A DNA stretch of 64,000 nt from NCBI RefSeq assembly GCF_015751895.1, contig NZ_JADOTZ010000001.1:310001-374000 (forward strand), given 5' to 3'. Positions 36,198 to 45,189 of the stretch are shown one piece after another; the first letter of the stretch is position 1; each line of letters starts with the position of its first letter. The DNA comes from Zhihengliuella flava (GTDB lineage: Bacteria > Actinomycetota > Actinomycetes > Actinomycetales > Micrococcaceae). The notes beneath the pieces were generated by a model. That model had not been told where the DNA came from, made no database searches, and worked only from the letters and a program-made list of their open reading frames with translations. The position numbers and the translations under genes were made by a program.

Positions 36198-37247
36198 CTA
36201 GTGGGTTTCCTTTGCGGGTCGTTCGGACTTCAGGTCTCGGCCAAGGAGGCGGGCACCCATTTGCTCGGGGGTAATCTGGCCTTCGAGGACCGCCACCACG
36301 GCCTCGGTGATGGGCATTTCGATGCCGCGTTGGGCGGCGAGGTGCAGGACGGCCGGAGCGGACTTGACCCCCTCGGCGGTTTGCGTCATCGCCTCGGCCA
36401 CTTGGTCCCGGGTCCGTCCCTCGCCGAGCAGGCGTCCGGCGGTGCGATTGCGTGAGAGCGGCGAGGAGCAGGTCGCCACCAAGTCTCCGAGCCCGGACAG
36501 TCCGGCCATCGTTTCGAGACGCCCGCCGAGGGAGAGCGCGAGTCGGGTGGTCTCCGCCAGGCCCCGCGTGATGACGGAGGCTTTCGTGTTGTCCCCCATG
36601 CCCATGCCGTCACAGATGCCGACGGCGAGGGCAATGACATTCTTGACGATGCCCCCGAGTTCCACCCCCGCCACATCGGTGTTGGTGTAGGGGCGGAAAT
36701 AGGGTGCGCTTGCCGCCTGTGCGACGGCCGTCGCCACGGACTCGTCCGCCGCGGCCACAACGGACGCGGTGGGCTCCTCGCGCGCGATTTCGAGGGCCAA
36801 GTTGGGGCCGGAAACCACCGCCAAGTGCTCGGGCGCGATCGCCAGCTCCTGCATGATGACCTCGGACATCCGAGCATCCGTCCCGCGCTCGAGCCCCTTC
36901 ATCAGGGACACGACGACGGCCCCGGGCTCCACCGCGCTGGAGACCTCGCGCAGCTGCTCTCGGAGCGACTGCGCGGGAATCGCCAAGATCACGAGTGCCG
37001 CCCCCTGCAGGGCCTCGGCGGCGTCCACCGTGGCGCTGACGTTCCGCGGCAGTGCAATATCCGGCAAATACCGGACATTGGTGTGCTCACCGTTGATCTC
37101 TTCCGCGGCTTCAGCCCGACGCGCCCAGACCGTCACGTGCGCCGCGTGGTCACCGCGGGCCAGAGCCGCGTCACCGAGCACCTTAGCGAACGTGGTGCCC
37201 CAGCTACCGGCGCCGAGGACGGCGATGCGCCGAAAGTCAGCCTGCAT
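36198..37247 (-). CDS. gpsA: glycerol-3-phosphate dehydrogenase [NAD(P)+]
   Basis: GpsA reduces dihydroxyacetone phosphate to sn-glycerol 3-phosphate for phospholipid synthesis. About 349 residues. The NAD(P)-binding loop GAGSWGTTFA is near 12-21, VSLMKGLERGT near 107-117 and SGPNLALEIARE near 141-152 are typical. The KNVIALAVGICDGMG segment near 195 contains the catalytic Lys. ATG 37247 is preferred for its GGAG at a 5-base spacing; a GTG at 37274 would add nine residues. It lies between plsC and ddl. Confidence 0.95.
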   Translation of the reverse strand: MQADFRRIAVLGAGSWGTTFAKVLGDAALARGDHAAHVTVWARRAEAAEEINGEHTNVRYLPDIALPRNVSATVDAAEALQGAALVILAIPAQSLREQLREVSSAVEPGAVVVSLMKGLERGTDARMSEVIMQELAIAPEHLAVVSGPNLALEIAREEPTASVVAAADESVATAVAQAASAPYFRPYTNTDVAGVELGGIVKNVIALAVGICDGMGMGDNTKASVITRGLAETTRLALSLGGRLETMAGLSGLGDLVATCSSPLSRNRTAGRLLGEGRTRDQVAEAMTQTAEGVKSAPAVLHLAAQRGIEMPITEAVVAVLEGQITPEQMGARLLGRDLKSERPAKETH

Positions 37248-37303
37248 GTTCTCTCCGTCCATCTGCTGGTTCACCTGCTGAACATCGTCGTGCTGTTAAC
37301 TGG

Positions 37304-38065
37304 TCACTGCGGAGCCGCGCCGGACGGACCCGATTCGAAATCTCGGCCGGTGAGTTTCTGCCCCTGAGCGGCCGGGTCCCAGAGCTCCGCGGGAGCCGTT
37401 TCCCCTCTCAGGGATTCCATCTCCGCACTCACGGCCCGCATGATCCGGTCCGTGGCCTCCAGGAGGACCGTCTTGGTCAGCGGCTTTCCGCGCAAATCCT
37501 CTAGGTCCACCGGCGGGCCCATCCGCACGACCACCCGTTTGCGCGGGAAGACGTGAAGTTTCTTGGCGTACCGGGGCAAGAGCTCCTGGGCTCCCCAGTG
37601 CGCCACCGGCACCACGGGCGCGCCGGTCTGCAGCGCCAGGCGGGCGGCCCCGGTGCGGCCGCGCATGGGCCACAAATCCGGGTCCCGGGTGAGCGTTCCT
37701 TCCGGATAGACAATCGCGACGCCGTCGTTGCTAATCAGCTCCTGCGCCGCCTGCAGGGAAGCGTTGGCGCCTTTGGAGGAGCGCGCGACGGGGATCTGGC
37801 GCGTCTTGCGCAGCACCATTCCCACCACCGGAATCTTGAACAATGATTCTTTAGCCAGAAAGCGCGGGAGTCGACCGGCACCGTACACGGCATGGCCCAC
37901 CACTAACGGATCAATCTCCGTCAGGTGATTGGGGCAGGCAATGTAGCCGCCCGTTGGCTGATGCTCAAAGCCCTCCCATCGCTTGCTGAGCAGGACGTTG
38001 AGCAGCGGCCGGGCGATTCCAGCAACAATCCCGAAGGTGATTCGGGACCCCAGCGTTTCACTCAT
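37304..38065 (-). CDS. plsC: 1-acyl-glycerol-3-phosphate acyltransferase
   Basis: 253 residues of the PlsC family, which acylate lysophosphatidic acid at the inner membrane. The catalytic HX4D box is in NHLTEID (His 47, Asp 52). The phosphate-binding YPEGTLTRDPDL lies near 120-131, and PVVPVAHWG near 149-157 is the fourth acyltransferase block. A hydrophobic N-terminal segment is present. It sits between murA and gpsA, the usual actinobacterial order, and links glycerol-phosphate supply with phospholipid synthesis. Confidence 0.9.
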   Translation of the reverse strand: MSETLGSRITFGIVAGIARPLLNVLLSKRWEGFEHQPTGGYIACPNHLTEIDPLVVGHAVYGAGRLPRFLAKESLFKIPVVGMVLRKTRQIPVARSSKGANASLQAAQELISNDGVAIVYPEGTLTRDPDLWPMRGRTGAARLALQTGAPVVPVAHWGAQELLPRYAKKLHVFPRKRVVVRMGPPVDLEDLRGKPLTKTVLLEATDRIMRAVSAEMESLRGETAPAELWDPAAQGQKLTGRDFESGPSGAAPQ

Positions 38066-38070
38066 CGCCT

Positions 38071-39393
38071 TTAGCCCTCCGTCAGTTCGACATCCGCGCC
38101 GAGACCCTGCAGCTTCTCGAGGAAACGCTCATAGCCGCGGTTGATCAACTCAATCCCGGTGACGTTGCTGACGCCGTCCGCAGCAAGGGCCGCGATGAGG
38201 TGGGAGAAACCGCCCCGGAGATCCGGGACGTCGATATCCCGGCCAGACAATTCCGACGGGCCGGTGATCACGGCCGAGTGCAGGAAGTTTCGCTGGCCGA
38301 AGCGGCACGGGACCGAGCCGAGGCACTCGCGGTGCAGCTGAATCGTGGCCCCCATATCGACGAGGGCCTTGGTGAAGCCAAATCGGTTTTCATACACCGT
38401 CTCGTGGACGATGGAGACGCCCTTGGCCTGCGTCAAGGCCACCACCAACGGCTGCTGCCAGTCCGTCATGAACCCTGGATGGACGTCCGTTTCCAGTACC
38501 AGCGGCTTGAGCTCGCCTCCCGGATGGTAAAAGCGGATCCCGTCGTCGTGTACTTCGAACGCACCGCCGATCTTGCGGTAGGTGTTCAGGAAGGAGGTGA
38601 GATCAAACTGGTTGGCCCCCTCCACAAAGATATCGCCACGGGTCACCAGCGCTGCGGAAGCCCAAGAAGCGCCTTCATTGCGGTCGGCCAGGGCGCGGTG
38701 GTTGTAGCCGCTCAGCTGCGGCACGCCTTCAATCCGGATCACGCGATCCGTCTGGACCTGAATGATGGCCCCCATTTTCTGCAACACGGCGATCAGATCC
38801 ATGATCTCCGGCTCCACCGCGGCGTTCTTCAACTCGGTGATGCCCTCGGCGCGCACCGCCGAGAGCAGGACCTGCTCCGTGGCGCCCACGGAGGGGAACG
38901 GCAGTTCCAGTTTGGCGCCCTTCAGGCCGTGCGGGGCCGTGATGGCGATGCCGTCCACGCGCTTGTCCACCACGGCACCGAAGGCGCGCAAGACGTTGAG
39001 GTGGAAATCAATGGGGCGATCACCAATCCGGCATCCCCCCAGATCCGGGATGAAGGCCTCACCGATGCTGTGAATGAGGGGGCCACAGAAGAGGATCGGG
39101 ATCCGCGAGTCCCCCGCGTGGGTGTCAATTTCCTTACTCGTGGCACGCTTGGCGCCCACCGGATCCAGCGTGAGGTCCCCCGAATCTGGGTCCTTCTGCA
39201 CGCTGACGCCATGGATCTGCAGGAGCGAGGTGACAATCTCGACGTCTCGAATCTCCGGGACGTTGCGCAACAGGGACGGGCTGTCACCCAGCAGGGCCGC
39301 CACCATCGCCTTGGGCACCAAATTCTTCGCGCCCCTGACACTGACAGTCCCCTTGAGGGGTACGCCGCCACGAATTGTCAGGACTTTGCCCAT
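38071..39393 (-). CDS. murA: UDP-N-acetylglucosamine 1-carboxyvinyltransferase
   Basis: MurA transfers enolpyruvate from PEP to UDP-GlcNAc, the first committed step of peptidoglycan synthesis. 440 residues. GAKNLVPKAM near 21-30 contains the conserved Lys-Asn. The active-site loop is LGGCRIGDRPIDFHL with Cys at residue 121, so it should be fosfomycin-sensitive. It follows the leu operon terminator and has a leader of about 50 bases or more. plsC starts 5 bases after its stop. Confidence 0.96.
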   Translation of the reverse strand: MGKVLTIRGGVPLKGTVSVRGAKNLVPKAMVAALLGDSPSLLRNVPEIRDVEIVTSLLQIHGVSVQKDPDSGDLTLDPVGAKRATSKEIDTHAGDSRIPILFCGPLIHSIGEAFIPDLGGCRIGDRPIDFHLNVLRAFGAVVDKRVDGIAITAPHGLKGAKLELPFPSVGATEQVLLSAVRAEGITELKNAAVEPEIMDLIAVLQKMGAIIQVQTDRVIRIEGVPQLSGYNHRALADRNEGASWASAALVTRGDIFVEGANQFDLTSFLNTYRKIGGAFEVHDDGIRFYHPGGELKPLVLETDVHPGFMTDWQQPLVVALTQAKGVSIVHETVYENRFGFTKALVDMGATIQLHRECLGSVPCRFGQRNFLHSAVITGPSELSGRDIDVPDLRGGFSHLIAALAADGVSNVTGIELINRGYERFLEKLQGLGADVELTEG

Positions 39394-39491
39394 GGAAAGA
39401 AAACCTCGCGTTCGTTGGGTGCCCGGAGGTCACCGGGAGCTCCACGTAAGCATACAACTAGGGACTTGGCGTACCGGGCACCTCCACACGT

Positions 39492-39526
39492 GCGGCCCGC
39501 CACTGCCTCGGGCAGTGGCGGGCCGC
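39492..39526 (-). terminator. terminator of the leuCD operon
   Basis: A perfect 16-bp stem (GCGGCCCGCCACTGCC and its complement) with a TCG loop lies 55 bases after the leuD stop and before murA. It has no T-run, as is common in high-GC genomes. Confidence 0.75.
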
Positions 39527-39580
39527 TTGGCTCGGTGCACGACGGCGGAGCTCACCGGCGTCGCACACGTCGCGGAAGGC

Positions 39581-40180
39581 TTACGACTTCGCTGGGAGCG
39601 TAGCCGGTTTGAAGGCCGGCCGCGTCGCCTCGTAGGCCGTGATGTCCTCTTCGGTGGTCAGGGTCAGCCCAATGTCGTCGAGGCCCTCCATGAGCCGCCA
39701 GCGGGTGTAGTCATCGATCTCAAAGTCTGCCGTTATAGCGCCACACGTGACCCGACGAGACTCGAGGTCCACCTCAATCTCGGCGCCGGGGCTGTTCTCC
39801 AGCTCCTTAAAGAGCAGCTCAATATCCGGCTCCGCCATTTGGCCCGCCACGAGGCCCTGCTTCCCGGCGTTGCCGCGAAAAATGTCCGCGAAGCGAGAAG
39901 AGAGCACCACCCGGAAACCGTAGTCCTTCAGCGCCCAGACGGCGTGCTCGCGGGACGAACCCGTCCCAAAGTCTGCCCCGGCCACCAGCACGGTCCCGCG
40001 ATTGTAGGGCTCTTGGTTCAAGATGAAGTCCTCCTTGCGCCGCCACGCTGCAAAGAGGGCATCCTCAAAGCCCGTGCGGGTAATCCGCTTGAGGTAAACC
40101 GCCGGGATGATCTGGTCCGTGTCCACGTTGGACGCACGCAGCGGAACGCCAATGCCCGTATGTCGCGTGATCTTCTCCAT
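39581..40180 (-). CDS. leuD: 3-isopropylmalate dehydratase small subunit
   Basis: LeuD completes the isopropylmalate isomerase with LeuC in leucine synthesis. 199 residues, the normal size. The swivelling-domain motifs [16 protein letters not shown] near 19-34, [17 protein letters not shown] near 68-84 and [16 protein letters not shown] near 95-110 are all present. It starts 12 bases after leuC and ends before a strong hairpin. Confidence 0.96.
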   Translation of the reverse strand: MEKITRHTGIGVPLRASNVDTDQIIPAVYLKRITRTGFEDALFAAWRRKEDFILNQEPYNRGTVLVAGADFGTGSSREHAVWALKDYGFRVVLSSRFADIFRGNAGKQGLVAGQMAEPDIELLFKELENSPGAEIEVDLESRRVTCGAITADFEIDDYTRWRLMEGLDDIGLTLTTEEDITAYEATRPAFKPATLPAKS

Positions 40181-40192
40181 GATTGCTCCTCC

Positions 40193-41641
40193 TTAGGCGG
40201 CCGCAGCGGCCGGGGTCGCGAGGTCGGACGGGCTGGACAGGGTGCCTCGAATGGCCGTCGCCGCAGCGACCACTGGGGAGACCAAGTGCGTGCGGCCCCC
40301 CTTGCCCTGGCGGCCTTCAAAATTGCGGTTGCTGGTGGAGGCGCAACGCTCCCCCGGTTCCAGCTGGTCGGGGTTCATGCCCAGGCACATGGAGCAACCA
40401 GCGAACCGCCACTCGGCGCCGAACTCCGTGAAGACCCGGTCCAGCCCTTCGGCCTCGGCCTCGAGGCGAACGCGGGCTGAGCCGGGGACCACAATCATGC
40501 GTACGTTCGGATCCTTGCGCTGGCCACGAATGACGTCGGCAGCAGCACGCAGGTCCTCCATCCGCGAGTTGGTGCAGGATCCCAAGAAGACCGTGTCCAC
40601 GCGGATGTCCTTCATCGGTGTGCCGGGCGCCAGGTCCATGTACTCCAAGGCGCGGCGGGCAGCGTAGGCCTCGTTCTCATCCCCCATCGCTTCCGGATCC
40701 GGCACGGACTCGGACAAGGAGATGCCCTGACCGGGGTTCGTCCCCCAGGTGACAAAGGGCTCCAGCTCGTTGGCGTTGATCGACACTTCCGCGTCAAACT
40801 CCGCGTCGGCATCCGTCACCAAGGTCTTCCAGTACTCGACGGCGGCATCCCAGTCCGCGCCGGACGGCGCGTGGGGGCGGCCCTGTACGTACTCGAAGGT
40901 GGTCTGATCCGGCGCGATCATGCCGGCGCGAGCTCCGGCCTCGATGGACATGTTGCAAATCGTCATGCGCGCTTCCATGGAGAGCGCCTCGATGGCCGAA
41001 CCGCGGTACTCCAACACGTACCCCTGCCCGCCGCCGGTGCCAATCTTGGCGATGACGGCCAAAATAATGTCCTTGGCGCTGACCCCGTCCCGCAGCTGGC
41101 CATCGACATTGATCGCCATCGTCTTGAACGGCTTGAGGGAGAGCGTCTGCGTCGCCATGACGTGCTCCACCTCCGACGTGCCGATGCCCATAGCCAGCGC
41201 TCCGAAGGCGCCGTGGGTGGACGTATGCGAGTCGCCGCAGACCACGGTCATGCCCGGCTGCGTCAATCCCAATTGGGGGCCGACGACGTGCACGATGCCC
41301 TGCTCGGCATCACCCAGTGGGTGCAGGCGGACCCCAAATTCCTGACAATTCGCGCGCAGGGTCTCGATTTGGGTCCGGCTGGTGGGATCGGCGATCGGCT
41401 TATCGATCTCCAACGTGGGCGTGTTGTGATCCTCGGTAGCGATCGTCAAGTCGGGGCGGCGCAGCTGCCGGCCCGCGAGTCGGAGTCCCTCGAAGGCCTG
41501 CGGTGAGGTGACTTCATGCACAAGGTGCAGGTCAATGTAGATCAGGTCCGGTCGGCGGGCCGCGCCCTCGCCCTCGCCGCGCTTGACGACGTGCGCGTTC
41601 CAGACTTTCTCGGCCAGGGTCTTGCCCTGCGTCTCACCCAT
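40193..41641 (-). CDS. leuC: 3-isopropylmalate dehydratase large subunit
   Basis: LeuC carries the 4Fe-4S cluster of isopropylmalate isomerase. 482 residues. The cluster ligands lie in [12 protein letters not shown] near 361-372 and in CSMCLGMN near 424-431. [24 protein letters not shown]-type text near 134-157 is the aconitase signature. GGAGG lies just upstream of the ATG. It is divergent from the IclR-type regulator at 41749, the usual arrangement for LtbR/NdgR control. Confidence 0.97.
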   Translation of the reverse strand: MGETQGKTLAEKVWNAHVVKRGEGEGAARRPDLIYIDLHLVHEVTSPQAFEGLRLAGRQLRRPDLTIATEDHNTPTLEIDKPIADPTSRTQIETLRANCQEFGVRLHPLGDAEQGIVHVVGPQLGLTQPGMTVVCGDSHTSTHGAFGALAMGIGTSEVEHVMATQTLSLKPFKTMAINVDGQLRDGVSAKDIILAVIAKIGTGGGQGYVLEYRGSAIEALSMEARMTICNMSIEAGARAGMIAPDQTTFEYVQGRPHAPSGADWDAAVEYWKTLVTDADAEFDAEVSINANELEPFVTWGTNPGQGISLSESVPDPEAMGDENEAYAARRALEYMDLAPGTPMKDIRVDTVFLGSCTNSRMEDLRAAADVIRGQRKDPNVRMIVVPGSARVRLEAEAEGLDRVFTEFGAEWRFAGCSMCLGMNPDQLEPGERCASTSNRNFEGRQGKGGRTHLVSPVVAAATAIRGTLSSPSDLATPAAAAA

Positions 41642-41718
41642 GGTGTCCTCCGTGGTGTAGTGCTCGGTTATTCAAGAGAACCACCACCCGCGCGGGGGCG
41701 CCACACCTTCGGCGTGCA

Positions 41719-41742
41719 TCTCGAATGTTGAGACGTTAGTAT
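41719..41742 (+). promoter_or_regulatory. IclR-type operator and -10 box in the leuC-iclR gap
   Basis: TCTCGAATGTTGAGA (41719-41733) is an imperfect palindrome of the form TCTCnAnnnTnGAGA. Three bases later TAGTAT (41737-41742) ends 6 bases before the regulator's ATG, so the regulator mRNA is probably leaderless and autoregulated. Confidence 0.5.
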
Positions 41743-41748
41743 CAAACC

Positions 41749-42465
41749 ATGGACGGATCAAGTGGAGTCGGCGTGCTGGACAAAGCCGCCATGGTGCTGG
41801 ACGCGCTCGAGGCCGGGCCGACGTCGCTAGCGCAGCTCGTAGCGGCTACTGGGCTATCCCGCCCCACGGTGCATCGCCTCGCCCAGGCCCTGGTGCACCA
41901 CCGCCTGCTGGGCAAGGACATACACGGCCGCTTCGTGCTCGGGTCACGGCTGGTTGAGCTCGCCTCGGCCGCGGGTGAAGACCGCCTGATCGCCGCGGCA
42001 GGCCCCCTCCTCGTGCAGTTGCGTGACGCAACGGGCGAGTCGAGCCAAGTCTTCCGCCGGCAGGGCGAGAATCGCGTGTGCGTGGCGTCAGCCGAGCGGC
42101 CCGTCGGCCTGCGGGACACCATCCCGGTGGGGACCCAGCTCTCGATGAAGGCCGGTTCTGCCGCCCAGGTTCTGCTCGCGTGGGAGGACCATCAGCGCCT
42201 CCTCGACGGCCTCAACGGTGCCCGCTTCACCCCCACCATTCTCGCGGGCGTTCGCCGTCGCGGCTGGGCCCAGTCGTTGGGCGAGCGCGAGCCGGGCGTT
42301 GCCTCCGTTTCCGCCCCCGTCCGGGGACCCAATGGGCGGGTCATCGCGGCCGTGTCCATCTCCGGGCCGATCGAGCGCCTGAGCCGTCAACCCGGAAAGA
42401 TTCACGCGGAGACGGTCGTCCAGATCGCCGCCCAATTGTCGTCCGCGCTGCGTTCCAGCAACTAG
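41749..42465 (+). CDS. IclR-family regulator, LtbR/NdgR-like
   Basis: 238 residues. An N-terminal winged helix-turn-helix lies near 8-70 (AQLVAATGLSRPTVHRLAQAL) and the IclR effector domain near 80-235. The divergent position next to leuC matches LtbR of Corynebacterium and NdgR of Streptomyces, which control leucine and related amino-acid genes. An imperfect palindrome overlaps its promoter. No ribosome-binding site is seen, and the ATG lies 6 bases after a -10 box. Function is assigned from family and position. Confidence 0.9.
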   Translation: MDGSSGVGVLDKAAMVLDALEAGPTSLAQLVAATGLSRPTVHRLAQALVHHRLLGKDIHGRFVLGSRLVELASAAGEDRLIAAAGPLLVQLRDATGESSQVFRRQGENRVCVASAERPVGLRDTIPVGTQLSMKAGSAAQVLLAWEDHQRLLDGLNGARFTPTILAGVRRRGWAQSLGEREPGVASVSAPVRGPNGRVIAAVSISGPIERLSRQPGKIHAETVVQIAAQLSSALRSSN

Positions 42466-42484
42466 GCCGTTCCCTCGGGGCGGA

Positions 42485-43552
42485 TCAGCTGGACTCAAAG
42501 GGGTCCCACCCGGCGGGCGCGGCGTCACGGAGCCAGTCCGCTGCGGGGCGTGACTGCACGGTGACGCTGTCCTCGGCCCGCTCGCGGACGCGGCCAATTT
42601 CGTCCCACCCGTCCGGCACCGCACCGTCGGCGAACGTGGCCAAGAGAGCGTGGCTCTCGCCGCCGCCGTAGGCCCACGCCCGGGCCAGATCCCCCGCGGA
42701 CTCGCCGCGCTGGGCCAGATGTTCGGCAACGCGCGCGAGCACTGGCTCTCGATCAGCGATGTCCCCGGCGAGCTCCAACTGCACCCCGGAAGCCGCCGCC
42801 ACGCGTCCAGCATCCTTGAGCAGTCCATCCGAGACGTCCAGCAGGGCCGTGCCCCGCTCCCGCTGAGGAGCATCGAGGGCCGGCCGCGGGCGCAGTTGCC
42901 GTGAGACGACGAACCGCACGTCCGCCACCGGATCTCCAGCAGCCGGTTCGTCCCGGCCACGGGCTGCCCCATCCTCGGCGCCGAGGGTCAGCCGCCCCGA
43001 ATCGAGGCAGGCCCATCCGGCCGCCGCGGCACCGAGGGAACCGCACACGGCCACCGCATCCCCCACCTGGGCTCCCGCGCGGGTGACCGGCGGGCCCATC
43101 AGTCGGCCGAACGCCGTCGTGCTGACCGACAGCTCGCTCCCCCGCCCGAGGTCGCCGCCGGAAACGCGCGCCTGCCTCGCGCCCGGCATCGACAAGGCAT
43201 CCGCGAAGCCGTGCGCGAAGTCCGCGAGCCACCCGGCGTCGATCTCCTCGGTGAGCGACAGGCTCGTGAGGCAACCGGTGGGAACGGCACCCATGGCCGC
43301 CACGTCCGCGAGGTTTTGCGCGGCCGATTTCCACCCGATGTCATAGCCCGTGCAGGCGTAGCCGGAGGCGTAGCGGCGGCGGAAGTCCTGGTCCTCGGTA
43401 ATGGTGTCGATGGTCATGACCAAGTGCCCAGTGGGTACGGGCACGACGGCGGCGTCGTCACCCGGGCCGGCCAGACCAGCGGCGAGGACCCCGCGCTCCC
43501 GATAAACACCGAGGAGGGCTTCGATCAACGACGATTCAGACGCGCGGGTCAT
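42485..43552 (-). CDS. thiL: thiamine-monophosphate kinase
   Basis: ThiL phosphorylates thiamine monophosphate to thiamine diphosphate. 355 residues. GDDAAVVPV is near 27-35, TIDTITEDQDFRR near 49-61 holds the metal-binding Asp residues, and the LLDVSDGLLKDAGR segment near 236-249 is the second family motif. A short insert near 190-205 is rich in Asp, Glu and Ala. The start overlaps the stop of the GTPase gene by 4 bases (ATGA), so it is the third gene of the GTPase-GTPase-thiL operon. Confidence 0.9.
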   Translation of the reverse strand: MTRASESSLIEALLGVYRERGVLAAGLAGPGDDAAVVPVPTGHLVMTIDTITEDQDFRRRYASGYACTGYDIGWKSAAQNLADVAAMGAVPTGCLTSLSLTEEIDAGWLADFAHGFADALSMPGARQARVSGGDLGRGSELSVSTTAFGRLMGPPVTRAGAQVGDAVAVCGSLGAAAAGWACLDSGRLTLGAEDGAARGRDEPAAGDPVADVRFVVSRQLRPRPALDAPQRERGTALLDVSDGLLKDAGRVAAASGVQLELAGDIADREPVLARVAEHLAQRGESAGDLARAWAYGGGESHALLATFADGAVPDGWDEIGRVRERAEDSVTVQSRPAADWLRDAAPAGWDPFESS

Positions 43553-45189
43553 GAGGCTGCGGCTTTCGCTAGGGCGGAACGGAAGTCATCGGCGCGCCGC
43601 GCCGCGGCGGCGGCCGGACCGATCACCTGTTGCTGGGCGACGTCGGCGAGGCGGCGAAGCAACACTCGGCGGGCCCTGCGCGCCCGGGAGCGGGCAGCGA
43701 TGGCAGTGAAAACGCGGCACAAGAGAGCGAGGACGATGCCCGCGAGCAAGCCACCGATGAGCAGCAGCGTCGGGACGGGGAACCCTTCCACCCGCGGAGC
43801 GTCCGCGACGTCGAACTGGAGGTAGTTCAGAACGCCGAGCCCCAGCAGCCAGAGCGCGCCCGCCGCCGCGAGCGCCACGAAGAGCCACTGCAATGATCCC
43901 GTGACCGCCCACCACCACGAGCGGTGCTGCTGGCGCAGATCGGCTCCCGCGACGGCCTGATCGAGGGCGTCGGCGAAAGCCTCGGGGTCAGGGCGCCCGG
44001 CGCGGTGGATCTCTTCGGCCCAAACCTCGGGCGCACCCTCGGCGGCTGCCCCCAGGTACTGGCGCACGGCGCTCGACTGCTGCGCGCGGGCGGCCGGCGA
44101 GGCTTGGGGCAAGGAGGTACGGTTGACCGAGGGCGCGTCGTTGCGCGCCAGGCCAAGCCGGCGCATCGGGTCGGGGCGGAAACGGACTAACCACCGGGTC
44201 ACGGGCCAACCGGTGGCCGCCGTCGAGCGCTGGCGGTAGGACCGGGCGACGGCGCGGGTCACCATCTCGACGCCGGAGGCTTGAGCCAGCCCGGCAGACA
44301 ACTCGCTCGCCGCGCCCTCCAGCGGCCGGGACGCCAGCGTGGCCGAGGGGGCCAACGGCTCCAATTCACGCACTGCAGCACTCAGGTCCGCCGTCAGCCG
44401 TTGGTTCGTGGCCTCGCGGCGCGCGGCGATCCGCGCCAGGTGGGCCGCCAGTTCGTCAATGCCCTCACCCGTCGTGGCAGAGGTGGCGACGAGGTGCGCA
44501 TGGTCCAGCCCGTGGCTGTTCACCAAGGCCCGCAACGACCCGAGCACGGCGGCGCGATCAGGGGTGCTCACCCGATCGATCTGATTCAGCACGATCAGCG
44601 TGACCGCCTCGTGCCCGGCCATAGCAGCCAAAAACTCGCGGTGAACCACCGCGTCAGCGTACTTTTGCGGGTCCAACACAAAAACCAGAGCATCAACCTG
44701 ACCAGCGAGGCGCTCCGCCGTGCGGCGATGCTCGGCGACTGTGGAATCAAAGTCTGGAAGATCGAGGAGAACCAACCGGCTCGCCCCGGACGCGGACGAT
44801 CGCCCCGCCGGCGCGGACAGGGGTCCGCCGGTGAGCTGGTGCCGTTCCGAGACGTCCAACCAGTCCAACAGTGCATCGGCGCCATCCCCGCTGCCTCCGA
44901 CGACCGCCATGGGGGCGCTCGTCGTCGGACGGCGGGCGGCCACGCGGGCCAGCTGCCGCCCGGCCACCGCGTTGAAGAGGGAACTCTTTCCCGAACCCGT
45001 GGCACCGAAGAACCCGATCACGGTGTGCTCGGAGGAGAGGGAACGACGCCGGCTCGCGCGTTCCAGCAGGTCGAGAGCCCGGGCGCGCAGGCCGTCCGGA
45101 ATGACTCCGTCCCCCAACTCGGTGGCGGCGTGCAAGGCGGACAGGCGCTCTTCCAGTGCAGCGGCTGTGCGTTCGGAGCGGTGCTTCAC
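43549..45189 (-). CDS. membrane-associated dynamin-like GTPase
   Basis: 546 residues. A GTPase domain lies near 50-260: G1 loop GATGSGKSS, DLPDFDS for G3 near 142-148, and LNQIDRV for G4 near 200-206. A helical middle part follows. Two membrane helices near 418-445 and 458-480 (LFVALAAAGALWLLGLGVL; TLLLIGGLLAGIVLALLCRV) precede a basic C-terminal helix. The tandem arrangement with another such GTPase resembles DynA/DynB of Streptomyces and related actinobacterial pairs. Membrane shaping is plausible but inferred. It is coupled to both neighbours by 4-base overlaps. Confidence 0.8.
   Translation of the reverse strand: MKHRSERTAAALEERLSALHAATELGDGVIPDGLRARALDLLERASRRRSLSSEHTVIGFFGATGSGKSSLFNAVAGRQLARVAARRPTTSAPMAVVGGSGDGADALLDWLDVSERHQLTGGPLSAPAGRSSASGASRLVLLDLPDFDSTVAEHRRTAERLAGQVDALVFVLDPQKYADAVVHREFLAAMAGHEAVTLIVLNQIDRVSTPDRAAVLGSLRALVNSHGLDHAHLVATSATTGEGIDELAAHLARIAARREATNQRLTADLSAAVRELEPLAPSATLASRPLEGAASELSAGLAQASGVEMVTRAVARSYRQRSTAATGWPVTRWLVRFRPDPMRRLGLARNDAPSVNRTSLPQASPAARAQQSSAVRQYLGAAAEGAPEVWAEEIHRAGRPDPEAFADALDQAVAGADLRQQHRSWWWAVTGSLQWLFVALAAAGALWLLGLGVLNYLQFDVADAPRVEGFPVPTLLLIGGLLAGIVLALLCRVFTAIAARSRARRARRVLLRRLADVAQQQVIGPAAAAARRADDFRSALAKAAAS

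Noticed and set aside
38200-40480. Two long plus-strand open frames of about 467 codons
   Set aside because: They lie antisense to murA, leuD and leuC, all of which are unmistakable; no domain is visible in the plus-strand translations.
41642-41748. Leucine attenuator or riboswitch before leuC
   Set aside because: No Leu-rich leader peptide or conserved aptamer is visible; the gap is explained by a divergent regulator and an operator-like palindrome.
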